A stretch of 64,000 bases of DNA from Allobosea sp. Root483D1 (GTDB lineage Bacteria; Pseudomonadota; Alphaproteobacteria; Rhizobiales; Beijerinckiaceae): the NCBI RefSeq assembly GCF_001429505.1, contig NZ_LMJW01000004.1, positions 157,769 to 221,768 of the forward strand, given 5' to 3'. The position numbers and the translations under genes are program-made. How positions within the stretch are numbered: the first letter of the stretch is position 1; every line of letters starts with the position of its first letter. Under the pieces are notes generated by a model. That model did no database searches, had not been told where the DNA came from, and saw nothing but the letters and a program-made list of their open reading frames with translations. Shown piece after piece: positions 46,722-56,446 of the stretch.

Positions 46722-47887
46722 TCCAGCGCCTCGTCGCCGAAGGCGGCGAGGTCACGCTGGTGACGGAGCGGCCGGAGCCGGAGCGCCCAGGGCTGAGGCA
46801 GATCGCCTATTCGATAGGCGAGCCTGCGACCACGCACGCGACATTGGCGGCGACCGACTATCATGTCCGCACCGGCGAGGCGGTCGCGGCTGAACTGTCG
46901 CGACTGCACCGGCACGACCGGCCGGACGCCATCCTCGGCCATGTGGGCTGGGGCGGCATGCTCTTCGCCAAGGATGCGATGCCCGGCGTGCCGCTGATCG
47001 GCTATTGCGAGTATTTCTACAACGCCGCCGGTTCCGATCTCGATTTCGACCCGGATTTCGCCGTGCCGGAAGCCGAGCGGCGGCGCATCCGCATGCGCAA
47101 CGCCGCCCAGCTGGTGACGCTGCAGACGCTCGATTTCGCCTATGCGCCGACCCGCTGGCAGCAGCAGCAATATCCCCGCGCATTGCAGCAGCGCATTGCG
47201 GTCTGCCATGACGGCATCGATATTCACTTTTGCCGACCGGATGCGCAGGCGGTGTTCACCTTGCCGGATGGGCGCGTGCTGCGCCCCGGCGATCCCGTGG
47301 TCACCTTCGCCGCGCGCGATCTCGACCCCTATCGCGGCTATCCGCAGTTCATGCGGGCGGCGGCACGGATCGCGCGGGAGCGCCCCGATGTGCTGTTCGT
47401 CGCGGTCGGCGGCGATGGTCCGGGCTATGGCCGCCCGCGTCCGGACGGCCGGCTCTGGCGCGAGGTGATGCTGGAGGAGACAGGTCTCGCCGACCGCATC
47501 GTCCATCTCCCCTGGCTCGCCCATGCCGACCTCGTCAGGCTGTTCCAGGTTTCGGCCGCCCATATCTATCTGAGCGTCCCCTTCGTGCTGTCCTGGTCGA
47601 TGCTGGAGGCGATGGCCTGCGGCGCGCTGATCGTCGGCTCGGCGACGCCACCGGTCCAGGAGGTCATCCGCCACGGCGTCAATGGCCTGCTCGCCCCCTT
47701 CTTCGACGAGACCAGGCTGGCGAAGACCGTGATCGCCGCGCTCGACAGGAGGGCCGAGCTGGCGCCGCTGCGGGCGGCCGCGCGCCAGACCGTCCTCGCG
47801 CGCTATGAGCGCGAGGCCTGCGTCGACCGCCAGCTCGGCTTCATCGGCCGGCTCGTCGCCGAGGACGATCTGCTCGCGGCGCAGTGA
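46670..47887 (+). CDS. glycosyltransferase (GT4-like)
   Basis: This 405-residue GT-B enzyme has an N-terminus (MHVLFVHRSGSGQFAHLIQR) typical of a GT4-like enzyme. Later segments are GYCEYFYNAAGSDLDFDPDF and PFVLSWSMLEAMACGALIVG with the donor-binding E-x7 motif. It starts inside the end of the MarR-family gene, overlapping by 52 bases, and runs in the same direction, so the two are likely co-transcribed. It may act in the same glycan pathway as the cluster across the divergent promoter region, but that is only contextual. Confidence 0.85.
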   Translation: MHVLFVHRSGSGQFAHLIQRLVAEGGEVTLVTERPEPERPGLRQIAYSIGEPATTHATLAATDYHVRTGEAVAAELSRLHRHDRPDAILGHVGWGGMLFAKDAMPGVPLIGYCEYFYNAAGSDLDFDPDFAVPEAERRRIRMRNAAQLVTLQTLDFAYAPTRWQQQQYPRALQQRIAVCHDGIDIHFCRPDAQAVFTLPDGRVLRPGDPVVTFAARDLDPYRGYPQFMRAAARIARERPDVLFVAVGGDGPGYGRPRPDGRLWREVMLEETGLADRIVHLPWLAHADLVRLFQVSAAHIYLSVPFVLSWSMLEAMACGALIVGSATPPVQEVIRHGVNGLLAPFFDETRLAKTVIAALDRRAELAPLRAAARQTVLARYEREACVDRQLGFIGRLVAEDDLLAAQ

Positions 47888-47924
47888 TCGCGCATCCATC
47901 GGCGGGGAGCTTGAGCCCTCGGCT

Positions 47925-48407
47925 TCATGGCGCGCCTTGATAGTCCCAGCTGCCGAGTGTCTCGATCGTCGAACGCACCGAATTGGCCAGAAAGCAGTTG
48001 GCGTGGGCTTCGTGATGCAGCGCCGCGACGGCGGCCTCGTCGGGCGCTTTCGGGCCGCTGAAGACGACATGCGGCCTGAGCGTCACCGTCTCGACCCACT
48101 CCTTGCCATCGACGTTCTTCCGCATCGCGCCTTCGGCGGCGTCGACATAGCTGTCGATCCGGAAGCTGCGCAAAGCCGCCAGATTGAGGAACCAGAGCAT
48201 GTGGCAGCTCGACAAGGCCGCAACATAAGCCTCCTCCGGGTCGACATTGGCCGGGTTCGAGAACGGCACGCGCACCACATGCGGCGAGCTCGAGGCCGGT
48301 ACGTCCAGCCCGCCGTCGAAGCGCCAGAGATGGGCGCGGCTGTAGCGGTTGTCGAGGAAGGCCTCCTCGCCGCGCTGCCAGGTGATCACCGCGCCATGCG
48401 TCGCCAT
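47925..48407 (-). CDS. OsmC-family protein
   Basis: OsmC-type proteins reduce organic hydroperoxides using two cysteines. In this 160-residue protein they are in ALSSCHMLWF and HANCFLANSV, each in the family context. The start MATHGAVITWQRGEEAFLDN is typical of the YhfA-like branch, which may have other roles. The start overlaps the stop of the GntR gene as TGATG, so the regulator and OsmC form a two-gene operon. Confidence 0.9.
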   Translation of the reverse strand: MATHGAVITWQRGEEAFLDNRYSRAHLWRFDGGLDVPASSSPHVVRVPFSNPANVDPEEAYVAALSSCHMLWFLNLAALRSFRIDSYVDAAEGAMRKNVDGKEWVETVTLRPHVVFSGPKAPDEAAVAALHHEAHANCFLANSVRSTIETLGSWDYQGAP

Positions 48408-49066
48408 CAGCTCTCTCCCTGTTCGGCGCAGGCCGCGAGCACGACTGCCCGCGTCGCCTGCAGATGGTCTTCGAGGATGGTTCGGGCCGTGATTGCATCG
48501 CCCGCTGCAACAGCAGCGATCAGTTGGCGGTGCTCGTCGGCCCAGCCCTGCTTGCGCGTGCCGGGACCGAGCGCCTGCACGCTGAACCGGTCGATCGGGG
48601 CACGCAGTTGTCGGAACAGGGCAAGGCTACGCGGGCGTCCGGCCGGGCCGTAGAGCGCTTCATGGAAGGCGATGTCGCCGGAAATCCAGCCGAGCCGGTC
48701 CTCCGCATCCTCCAGCGCGTCTTGCAGCCGCTTCAGTTCGCGTAGCGAGCGCGGGTCGTGCTGGCGCAGCGCCCGTACCAACAGATCGCCCTCGACCATC
48801 AGCCTGAGATCGAAGAGTTCGTCGATCTCCTCAGCCCGCGGCCGGCTCACCCGCGCGCCGCGATAATGCGCGACGTCGAGCAAGCCCTCGTTCTGCAGCT
48901 GGGCCAATGCCTCGCGCACCGGGATGCGGCTGACGCCGTATTCGGCGGCGATCTGCTCCTGGCGCAGCAGCTCGCCCGGACGCCACTGCCCGGCGTCGAT
49001 CGCCTCGCGCAGGCGCTGGGCGAGGGCGGACGCGGTCGTGGCGGCAGCGAGGCGGGTGACAAGCAT
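48407..49066 (-). CDS. GntR-family regulator, FCD (FadR) subfamily
   Basis: This 219-residue repressor has an N-terminal winged helix (EQIAAEYGVSRIPVREALAQ, with LQNEGLL after it). The all-helical FCD ligand domain carries acidic and His residues that often bind a metal and a carboxylate ligand (ELFDLRLMVEGDLL, FHEALYGPAG). It is co-transcribed with the OsmC gene and divergent from amn. The ATG seems to be the first transcribed base: -35 TTGAAG and -10 TACAAT sit immediately upstream and no Shine-Dalgarno is present. Confidence 0.9.
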   Translation of the reverse strand: MLVTRLAAATTASALAQRLREAIDAGQWRPGELLRQEQIAAEYGVSRIPVREALAQLQNEGLLDVAHYRGARVSRPRAEEIDELFDLRLMVEGDLLVRALRQHDPRSLRELKRLQDALEDAEDRLGWISGDIAFHEALYGPAGRPRSLALFRQLRAPIDRFSVQALGPGTRKQGWADEHRQLIAAVAAGDAITARTILEDHLQATRAVVLAACAEQGES

Positions 49067-49067
49067 A

Positions 49068-49100
49068 GGATAATTGTATCCAAAATTTTCCCGACTTCAA
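49068..49100 (-). promoter_or_regulatory. promoter of the gntR-osmC operon with overlapping palindromic operator
   Basis: On the minus strand, TTGAAG (49100-49095) is 16 bases from TACAAT (49078-49073), whose downstream edge is six bases before the ATG. The palindrome GGATAATTGTATCC (49068-49081, arms GGATA/TATCC) covers the -10 element. This fits autorepression by the GntR regulator and a leaderless mRNA. Confidence 0.55.
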
Positions 49101-49177
49101 GTACCGCTGGTGTCGGCGCTGTTGTCAGGGGCTCGCCCGCCCAGCTACAAGCACGCCGAACGAGAGGTCGTTCGCGC

Positions 49178-50632
49178 ATGACATTCGAGATCGCCGCCAC
49201 GCCGCAGGAGGCCGTCGACCGGCTGGAACTGCTCTACGAGCAGGCGCGCACGGCGCTGCGCGACGACCTGCAGCGCTTCTTCACGACCGCGGAGCCGCCG
49301 ACGCTGGAGGAGCGCGCGCTCTATCGCTACCCGATGCTGCGCGTCACCTATGAGCCGTCGAAGCTGCCGGCGGCGACGCGGCGTGGCTACGCGAAATTTT
49401 CCGTGCCGGGCATCTACTCGACCACGGTGACGCAGCCGGCCGAGTTCCGCGCTTATCTGCTCGACCAGCTCCAGCCGCTGGTCGAGGAATACGGTGCGAC
49501 GATCGAGACCGGCGTCAGCAGCCAGGAAATCCCCTACCCCTACGCGCTCGACGGTGGCGACGAGCTCGGCCGCGGCACGGTCACGGCGGCCGAGCTCGCC
49601 CGGCATTTCCCGACGCCCCTGCTGGCGCTGGTCGGCGACGAGATCGCCGACGGCACCTTCGAGATCGTCGAGGGCGAGCCGCGCCCGCTCTCGCTCTTCG
49701 ACGCGGTCCGGGTCGACTATTCGCTGCGGCGGCTGGTGCACTACACCGGCACCGACTGGCGCGCCGTGCAGCCCTGGGTGCTGCTGACCAATTATCATCG
49801 CTATGTCGATCAGTTCGTCCGGCTCGCTCTGGCCGAGATCGAGGCCGGCACCGCGCAGGTGCTGGTCGCCCCGGGCGGCATCCGCATCGACCGCGACGGC
49901 ATCGACGTCAGTGCTGCCGAGCGGGTGATGTCGGCGCCCTGGCACCGCTTCCAGATGCCGGCCTATCATTTGATCCGCGAGACCGGCGAAGGCGTCACCT
50001 TGGTCAATATCGGCGTCGGCCCCTCCAACGCCAAGAACATCACCGATCATCTTGCGGTGCTGAGACCGAATTGCTGGCTGATGGTCGGCCATTGCGGCGG
50101 CCTGCGCCAGACGCAGATCATCGGCGACTATGTCCTCGCTCACGCCTATCTCCGCCAGGACGGCATTCTGGATGAGCTGGTGCCTCCGGACGTGCCCGTT
50201 CCGGCGCTGGCCGAGGTCCAGGTCGCCTTGCAGCAGGCGGCGGCCGAGGTCACCGGCGAGAAGGGCGACCGGCTGAAGCAGCGCCTGCGCACTGGCACGG
50301 TGGTGACGCAGGACGACCGCAACTGGGAGCTGCGCTGGAGCAAGGAGCGCAAGCGCATCAACCTCTCGCGCGCCATCGCGGTCGACATGGAATCCGGCAC
50401 GATCGCCGCGCAGGGCTACCGTTTGCGCGTGCCCTACGGCACCCTGCTCTGCGTCTCCGACAAGCCGCTCCATGGCGAGATCAAGCTGCCGGGCGCCGCC
50501 AACGCCTTCTATGAGCGCGCTGTCGGCGAGCACCTCAAGATAGGCCTTGCCGCGCTGGAGAAGCTCAAGGAAGCCGGCTCATCGATCCATTCGCGCAAGC
50601 TCAGGAGTTTTGACGAGCCGCCTTTCCGCTAG
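49178..50632 (+). CDS. amn: AMP nucleosidase
   Basis: Amn hydrolyses AMP to adenine and ribose 5-phosphate, regulating purine nucleotide levels. The 484-residue length matches the family. The N-terminal Amn-specific region (RYPMLRVTYEPSKLPAATRR) and the nucleoside-phosphorylase-like C-terminal domain are visible, the latter including VTLVNIGVGPSNAKNITDHL, MVGHCGGLRQTQIIGDY and VDMESGTIAAQGYRLRVPYG. The start MTFEIAATPQEAVD at 49178 follows GAGAGG; the frame upstream to 48758 is antisense to the GntR gene and rejected. Confidence 0.95.
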   Translation: MTFEIAATPQEAVDRLELLYEQARTALRDDLQRFFTTAEPPTLEERALYRYPMLRVTYEPSKLPAATRRGYAKFSVPGIYSTTVTQPAEFRAYLLDQLQPLVEEYGATIETGVSSQEIPYPYALDGGDELGRGTVTAAELARHFPTPLLALVGDEIADGTFEIVEGEPRPLSLFDAVRVDYSLRRLVHYTGTDWRAVQPWVLLTNYHRYVDQFVRLALAEIEAGTAQVLVAPGGIRIDRDGIDVSAAERVMSAPWHRFQMPAYHLIRETGEGVTLVNIGVGPSNAKNITDHLAVLRPNCWLMVGHCGGLRQTQIIGDYVLAHAYLRQDGILDELVPPDVPVPALAEVQVALQQAAAEVTGEKGDRLKQRLRTGTVVTQDDRNWELRWSKERKRINLSRAIAVDMESGTIAAQGYRLRVPYGTLLCVSDKPLHGEIKLPGAANAFYERAVGEHLKIGLAALEKLKEAGSSIHSRKLRSFDEPPFR

Positions 50633-50635
50633 CGT

Positions 50636-51262
50636 TTACGCCGCCGGGCAGACCGCGCCGCTGTCGGCCCAGGCCTGCATGAGTTCGCCGAACTGCGCAT
50701 TCGTTCCGGGCGCCGGCTGGCGGCCCTTGCCGGGGTTCCAGCCCCAGAGCACCAGCGTGTCCGTGGTGACATGCTTGACGATTGCCGCGAGGTCGCGGCT
50801 GCCATTGCGGTTCTGGTCCTTGAGCTGCTCACAGATCTGGCCGAGCGTCTTGCCTTCCCAGGCCATCGAGGCCGGCGCCAGCGCCCAGTGGCCGTCGCCG
50901 GGGATGCCGGCCGGGTCGAAGTTCTGCTTGCCATGACAGGTGGTGCAGGCGAGGCCGGGAGCGCCATGCCCGTCCTTGCCGCGCACCGCCATGGGCTGGT
51001 GCAGCCGCCTTGCATCGCTCTGACGCGGGCGTTCCGTCGCCGGGTGGCAGTTCATGCAGCGCGGATGCTGCAGCACCTTGCCGATCTCGGCGAACAGCGC
51101 GACCGAGCGGTCGCGCTGATTGGCGATGTTGGAGAAGCTCGCAGCGGGGCGCAGGGGGGTGCCGCCCGGTTGCGGCGCCGGCGCGGTCTGCGCCAGCGTC
51201 AAGGCACTGCCGAGCAGCAAAGTGACGGCGGCAGCTGCGGAAGCGAGAGCGACCTGACGCAT
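50636..51262 (-). CDS. periplasmic dihaem cytochrome c-like protein
   Basis: This 208-residue protein has a signal peptide ([25 protein letters not shown]) and two CxxCH haem c sites, CMNCH (residues 69-73) and CTTCH (106-110). Its start overlaps the stop of the molybdopterin subunit gene by one base. It should take electrons from the neighbouring oxidoreductase to the respiratory chain. It shares no strong similarity with the triple-haem subunits of acetic acid bacteria, so its exact class is uncertain. Confidence 0.85.
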   Translation of the reverse strand: MRQVALASAAAAVTLLLGSALTLAQTAPAPQPGGTPLRPAASFSNIANQRDRSVALFAEIGKVLQHPRCMNCHPATERPRQSDARRLHQPMAVRGKDGHGAPGLACTTCHGKQNFDPAGIPGDGHWALAPASMAWEGKTLGQICEQLKDQNRNGSRDLAAIVKHVTTDTLVLWGWNPGKGRQPAPGTNAQFGELMQAWADSGAVCPAA

Positions 51263-53436
51263 CACACCGTTCCCCCGACCATCGGCAGCGAGAGCGGCCG
51301 CTCGCGCCCGAGCCGCGCAAGCGCGTTGGCGACTGCCGGCCCGATCGGCGGCACGCCGGGTTCGCCGACGCCGGTCGGCTTCTCGGTCGAGGACACGATC
51401 CTGACCTCGACCTCCGGCATCTCGTGGATGCGCAGCGAGCGGTAGCTGTCGAAATTGGTCTGGACCGGCCGGCCCTGGTCGAGCGTCAGTTCGCCATAGA
51501 GGACGTGGCCGAGCCCGAAGCCGATGCCGCCCTCGATCTGGGCGCGGATGATGTCGGGATTGACCGCGACGCCGCAATCGATCGCGCACCAGACCTTGTG
51601 CACTTTGGGCTCGCCGCCCTCGCCGAGCGAGACGTCGGCGATCTGCGCGACATAGGAACCGAAGCTCTCGACCACGCCGACGCCACGAGCGCGGCCGTCC
51701 ACCGGTCCGGGGCCATTCCACTTCGCCAGATCGGCGACCGCCTTGAGGACATTGGCAAGACGCTGATGCTTGCCCATCAGCGCGAGCCGCCCGGCAACCG
51801 GATCCTGCCCGGCTTCCTGCAGCAACTGGTCGATGAAGCACTCGACGGCATAGCCGGTATGGGTGTGGCCGACCGAGCGCCACCATAGCGTCGGTACGCC
51901 GACCGGGACGGTGTGGAGGTCGCAGCGGAAATCGGCGACTTCATAGGGCAGCTCGTTGGCGCCCTCGACCATGACCGGGTCGATCCCATCCTTGATCATC
52001 GCCTCGAAGGGCGAGCCCTTCAGGAAGGACTGGCCGACGATCGCCGCGCTCCAGGCGGTGATCTTGCCGTCCTTCACCGCGCCGCGCATGCGATGCAGGA
52101 AGAGCGGGCGGTAATAGCCGCCGGAAAGATCGTCCTCGCGCGTCCGCACCAGCTTGACCGGCCGGTTGGGGCCGATCGCCTTGGCCGCCTCGGCGAGTTC
52201 GGCGGCGAGCTCGGCGGTCGGCTGCGCCCGCCGGCCGAAGCTGCCGCCGCCGAGCAGGGTCTCGACCTGGACCTTCTCGGGTCCGAGGCCGAGCACCTTG
52301 GCGATGACCTGATGGTCGAGCGTCTGGAGCTGGCTGCCGAGGCGGGCGAGCGCGCCCTGCGCGTTCCATTCGAGATAGCCGTCGAGGGGCTCCATCGGCG
52401 CATGCGCCAGATAGGGGAAGACGTACTCGCTCTCGATCACCTTGTCGGCCTTGGCGAGCACCGCCTCAGCGTCGCCATGCTTGCCGGCGAGCGTGCCTTC
52501 CGTCCGCGCCAGCTTGCGGTACTCGGCGATCAGCTCGCGGCTGCCGCGCTTCTCGGCGCCGCTCTCGTCCCAGGTTACCTTCAGGGCCTCGCGGCCCTTC
52601 AGGGCCGGCCAGGTTCCGGTCGCGTAGACGGCGACACCGGACGGAAGCTGCTGGACGTCGACGACGCCTTTCACCGTCTTCGCCGCGCTGGCGTCGAAGG
52701 AAGCGACCTTGCCGCCGAAGCGCGGCGGCCGGGCGACGACGACGGTCAGCATATCGGGCGTGTGGATGTCGATGGTGAACTGCGCCTTGCCCGTCGACTT
52801 GTCCAGGCTGTCGAGGCGCGGGGCGGTGCCCTCCTTGCCGATCAGCTTGAACTGCGCGGGATCCTTGAGCTTGACCTCGGCCGGGGCCTGCAGCTTCGCG
52901 GCGGCCTCGGCGAACTCGCCGAAGCGGCCCTGCTTGCCGGAGACATGCTTCAGCACGCCCTTCTCGACGCTGATCTCGCCAGCCGGCACCTTCCAGGCCT
53001 CGGCCGCCGCCTGCACCAGCATGGCGCGTGCGGTCGCGCCGGCCTTGCGCATCTGCTCGTAGGAATTGGCGATCGCGGTCGAGCCGCCGGTGCCCTGGAT
53101 GCCGAAGGCGAGATTGGCATAGAGCTTGGAATCGGAGACGGCGTGCTCGGCCCGCATCTGGGCCCAGTCGGCGTCGAGTTCCTCGGCGACGAGGGTGGCG
53201 AGGCCGGTGAATGGGCCCTGGCCGAATTCGATATGCTTGATGAGGACGGTCACCGTGTCGTCGGCGGCGATCCTGACGAAGGCGTTCGGCGCGAAAGTCG
53301 CGGCACCGCCCGGCCGAAAGGCCTGCGCGGCGCCCGATTGCGCCCGGCCCGACTGCGGCAGGCTGAGGCCGATGACGAGGGCGCCGGCGCCCTTCAGGAG
53401 GTTGCGGCGGGAGAGGGAGATGTCGTGCGCGGTCAT
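51262..53436 (-). CDS. Tat-exported molybdopterin-binding oxidoreductase large subunit (xanthine oxidase family)
   Basis: This 724-residue subunit resembles isoquinoline 1-oxidoreductase and related periplasmic aldehyde dehydrogenases. The N-terminus [19 protein letters not shown] is a twin-arginine signal. Molybdopterin and substrate segments include [19 protein letters not shown] and the C-terminal [20 protein letters not shown] with the catalytic Glu. It starts four bases after the 2Fe-2S subunit stops, and is followed by a cytochrome c. Substrate may be an aldehyde or N-heterocycle. Confidence 0.92.
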   Translation of the reverse strand: MTAHDISLSRRNLLKGAGALVIGLSLPQSGRAQSGAAQAFRPGGAATFAPNAFVRIAADDTVTVLIKHIEFGQGPFTGLATLVAEELDADWAQMRAEHAVSDSKLYANLAFGIQGTGGSTAIANSYEQMRKAGATARAMLVQAAAEAWKVPAGEISVEKGVLKHVSGKQGRFGEFAEAAAKLQAPAEVKLKDPAQFKLIGKEGTAPRLDSLDKSTGKAQFTIDIHTPDMLTVVVARPPRFGGKVASFDASAAKTVKGVVDVQQLPSGVAVYATGTWPALKGREALKVTWDESGAEKRGSRELIAEYRKLARTEGTLAGKHGDAEAVLAKADKVIESEYVFPYLAHAPMEPLDGYLEWNAQGALARLGSQLQTLDHQVIAKVLGLGPEKVQVETLLGGGSFGRRAQPTAELAAELAEAAKAIGPNRPVKLVRTREDDLSGGYYRPLFLHRMRGAVKDGKITAWSAAIVGQSFLKGSPFEAMIKDGIDPVMVEGANELPYEVADFRCDLHTVPVGVPTLWWRSVGHTHTGYAVECFIDQLLQEAGQDPVAGRLALMGKHQRLANVLKAVADLAKWNGPGPVDGRARGVGVVESFGSYVAQIADVSLGEGGEPKVHKVWCAIDCGVAVNPDIIRAQIEGGIGFGLGHVLYGELTLDQGRPVQTNFDSYRSLRIHEMPEVEVRIVSSTEKPTGVGEPGVPPIGPAVANALARLGRERPLSLPMVGGTV

Positions 53437-53439
53437 GGC

Positions 53440-53901
53440 TCAGCCCTCCAGCGTGCGTGCGGCGTCGTGGATCGCGGCGCGGATGCGGACATAGGTTGCG
53501 CAGCGGCAGAGATTGCCGTTCATGGCGAGGTCGATGTCGCGGTCGCTCGGCTTGCGGATTTCCTTGAGCAGCGCGATCGCGCTCATCACCTGGCCGGACT
53601 GGCAGTAGCCGCATTGCGGTACGTCGTGCTTGACCCAGGCGGCCTGGATGGCCTCGGCTTCCTTGCCGGCGAGCGCTTCGATCGTGGTGATCTTGGCCTC
53701 GCCGAGAGCCGAGACCGGCAGGGAGCAGGAGCGTAGCGGCTGGCCATCCATGTAGACGGTGCAGGCGCCGCATTGCGCAACGCCGCAGCCGAATTTGGTG
53801 CCGGTCAGGCCGAGATTGTCGCGCAATACCCAGAGCAGGGGGGTGTCGTCGTCGACATCGACGCGATGCGTCGTTCCGTTGATATTGATTGAATGGACCA
53901 T
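53440..53901 (-). CDS. 2Fe-2S subunit of the molybdo-hydroxylase
   Basis: This 153-residue protein carries two [2Fe-2S] clusters. The plant-type cluster is held by Cys39, 44, 47 and 59 (FGCGVAQCGACTVYMDG). The second is held by Cys97, 100, 132 and 134 (QCGYCQSGQVM and NLCRCATY). It has no signal peptide, so it is probably carried across the membrane bound to the Tat-exported large subunit. It is the first gene of the three-gene operon and is divergent from a TetR regulator. Confidence 0.95.
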   Translation of the reverse strand: MVHSININGTTHRVDVDDDTPLLWVLRDNLGLTGTKFGCGVAQCGACTVYMDGQPLRSCSLPVSALGEAKITTIEALAGKEAEAIQAAWVKHDVPQCGYCQSGQVMSAIALLKEIRKPSDRDIDLAMNGNLCRCATYVRIRAAIHDAARTLEG

Positions 53902-54035
53902 GGCTGCCTCGCGGGATCGCGGTCATGACGCAGCACGGCACCATGGCAGCCGGATCGAGGCTCGCTCGAAGGCCCGTTCTGACATATCAGAAGCGGGCGA
54001 ATGATCCGTCGTCTGGGGTCGTGCGACTAGACGAA

Positions 54036-54054
54036 TTAGACGATTTGCGTCTAA
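54036..54054. promoter_or_regulatory. palindromic operator for the divergent TetR regulator
   Basis: TTAGACG (54036-54042) and CGTCTAA (54048-54054) form a perfect 7-bp inverted repeat with a 5-base spacer. An extra half-site CTAGACGA (54028-54035) adjoins it. The site is 43 bases before the TetR start. A further CGTCTAA half-site occurs after the TetR gene (54746-54752). Confidence 0.7.
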
Positions 54055-54096
54055 CTAGGATAGTCGCCGACAGTTTGGATTCTGTCAAGACTGCAA

Positions 54097-54714
54097 ATGA
54101 GCGACCGCAGCGAAAGTTCCGCAACGTCCGGCGAGGACGGCAAGGGCCGCATCGAGCAGGTTGCGGAGGCGGCTCTGCGTCTCTTCGCCCGCTATGGCTA
54201 CAAGCGCACCTCGATGGACGATATCGCGCGTGAGGCCGGGGTCGCCCGCGCCACGCTGTACCTCCATTTCAAAGGCAAGGACGACGTCTTCCGGGCCATG
54301 CTCGCGGGGCTCGGCAACCAAGTCGAGACACGTTGCCGCGAGGCGTTGGCAACGCCCGGCCCGTTCGCGCAGCGGCTGGCTGCGCTGATGGAGGCCCATC
54401 ACGGCACAGCTTTCAGCGCCTTCAGCGCCGGCGAGCATCTCGGCGAGCTCAAGGCGGTGATGGTTGCCATCGCCGGTGCCGAGCTTGCCGCCTTCGAGGC
54501 GATCTTCGTCGCGATCACCCGCCAGTTGTTCGAAGACGCCGCCGCGCAAGGCGAGATTTCGATCGAACGCAGCGGCCTTCCGCTGGACACCCTGATCGCG
54601 ACGATCATGCGTGCCGCGGCCGGCGCGAAATATGGTGAACAGCCCTCCTGCGAGACCTATCTCGTGCGATTGCGCGAGATTGCGGTGGTCTTCGCGGCGG
54701 CGGTCACGCGCTGA
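54097..54714 (+). CDS. TetR/AcrR-family regulator
   Basis: This 205-residue repressor has the TetR N-terminal helix-turn-helix (RIEQVAEAALRLFARYGYKR, then SMDDIAREAGVARATLYLHF) and a helical ligand-binding C-terminal part. It is divergent from the molybdo-hydroxylase operon and shares with it a region containing a clear palindrome (54036-54054). It therefore probably represses both itself and the oxidoreductase genes in response to the substrate. Confidence 0.92.
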   Translation: MSDRSESSATSGEDGKGRIEQVAEAALRLFARYGYKRTSMDDIAREAGVARATLYLHFKGKDDVFRAMLAGLGNQVETRCREALATPGPFAQRLAALMEAHHGTAFSAFSAGEHLGELKAVMVAIAGAELAAFEAIFVAITRQLFEDAAAQGEISIERSGLPLDTLIATIMRAAAGAKYGEQPSCETYLVRLREIAVVFAAAVTR

Positions 54715-54877
54715 TGGTTGGACCCTTATTTCTGTGTAGGCCTTTCGTCTAAGCCTGCGTTTTGCCTCGCCGGGAGGCCCAAACCCGCACGCCCGCGCCG
54801 TTGACATGGGCGATATGCGCGGTGCAGCATGCCGGCCGGGAAACGAACAATCGAGCAATGGGTAAGGTTAGCTAGGG

Positions 54878-55631
54878 ATGTCTGAGGATACTATTCTCTC
54901 GACCTCAGGCCTCACGAAAGAATTTGCCGGCTTCACAGCCGTCAATGGTGTTGATCTGAAGGTTCGGCGCGGGTCGATTCACGCTTTGATCGGGCCGAAC
55001 GGGGCAGGCAAGACGACCTGCTTCAACCTGTTGACCAAGTTCCTGCCGCCGACACGGGGGCAAATCGTCTATAATGGCCGCGACATCACGGGCGAGAAGC
55101 CGGCGGAGATCGCCCGGCTCGGGCTGGTGCGCTCCTTCCAGATCTCGGCGGTGTTCCCGCAGCTCTCGGTCAAGACCAATGTCCGCGTCGCGCTGCAGCG
55201 CAAGCGCGGCGACAATTTCGACTTCTGGCGTTCCGAGCGGGCGCTGTCCCCGCTCGACGCCGAGGCGTTGCGCCTGGTCGACGCAGTCGGCCTCTCGGCC
55301 TTTGCCGAACTGCCGGCGGGCGAGCTCTCCTATGGCCGCAAGCGCGCGCTGGAGATCGCGACGACGCTGGCGCTCGATCCCGAGATGCTGCTGCTCGACG
55401 AGCCGATGGCCGGCATGGGCCGCGAGGATATCGAGCGGATCGAGGCCCTGATCCGCAAGGTCTCGGCCAACCGCACCATCCTCATGGTCGAGCACAATCT
55501 CTCGGTGGTCGCCTCGCTCTGCGACCGCATCACCGTGCTCGCCCGCGGCCAGGTCCTGGCCGAGGGCGACTATGCCTCCGTCTCGAAGGATCCGCGCGTG
55601 GTCGAAGCCTATATCGGATCGGGAGTCGGCC

Positions 55632-55642
<11 letters not shown>
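54878..55642 (+). CDS. livG: branched-chain-type ABC transporter ATPase LivG
   Basis: This 254-residue ATPase of the high-affinity amino-acid (HAAT) group has Walker A GPNGAGKT (39-46), signature region LSYGRKRALEIATTLALDP, Walker B MLLLDEPMAGMG and switch ILMVEHNLSVV. The LivG-type C-terminus (VVEAYIG) is present. It is the first gene of a five-gene cassette in the order livG-livF-SBP-livH-livM, and overlaps livF by 11 bases. The compound transported is unknown. Confidence 0.93.
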
Positions 55643-56390
<748 letters not shown>

Positions 56391-56446
56391 CGCAGGGCGT
56401 CCAACAAGAACCGTCAGAATTCCAGAGATCCCCAGGGAGACTAACC

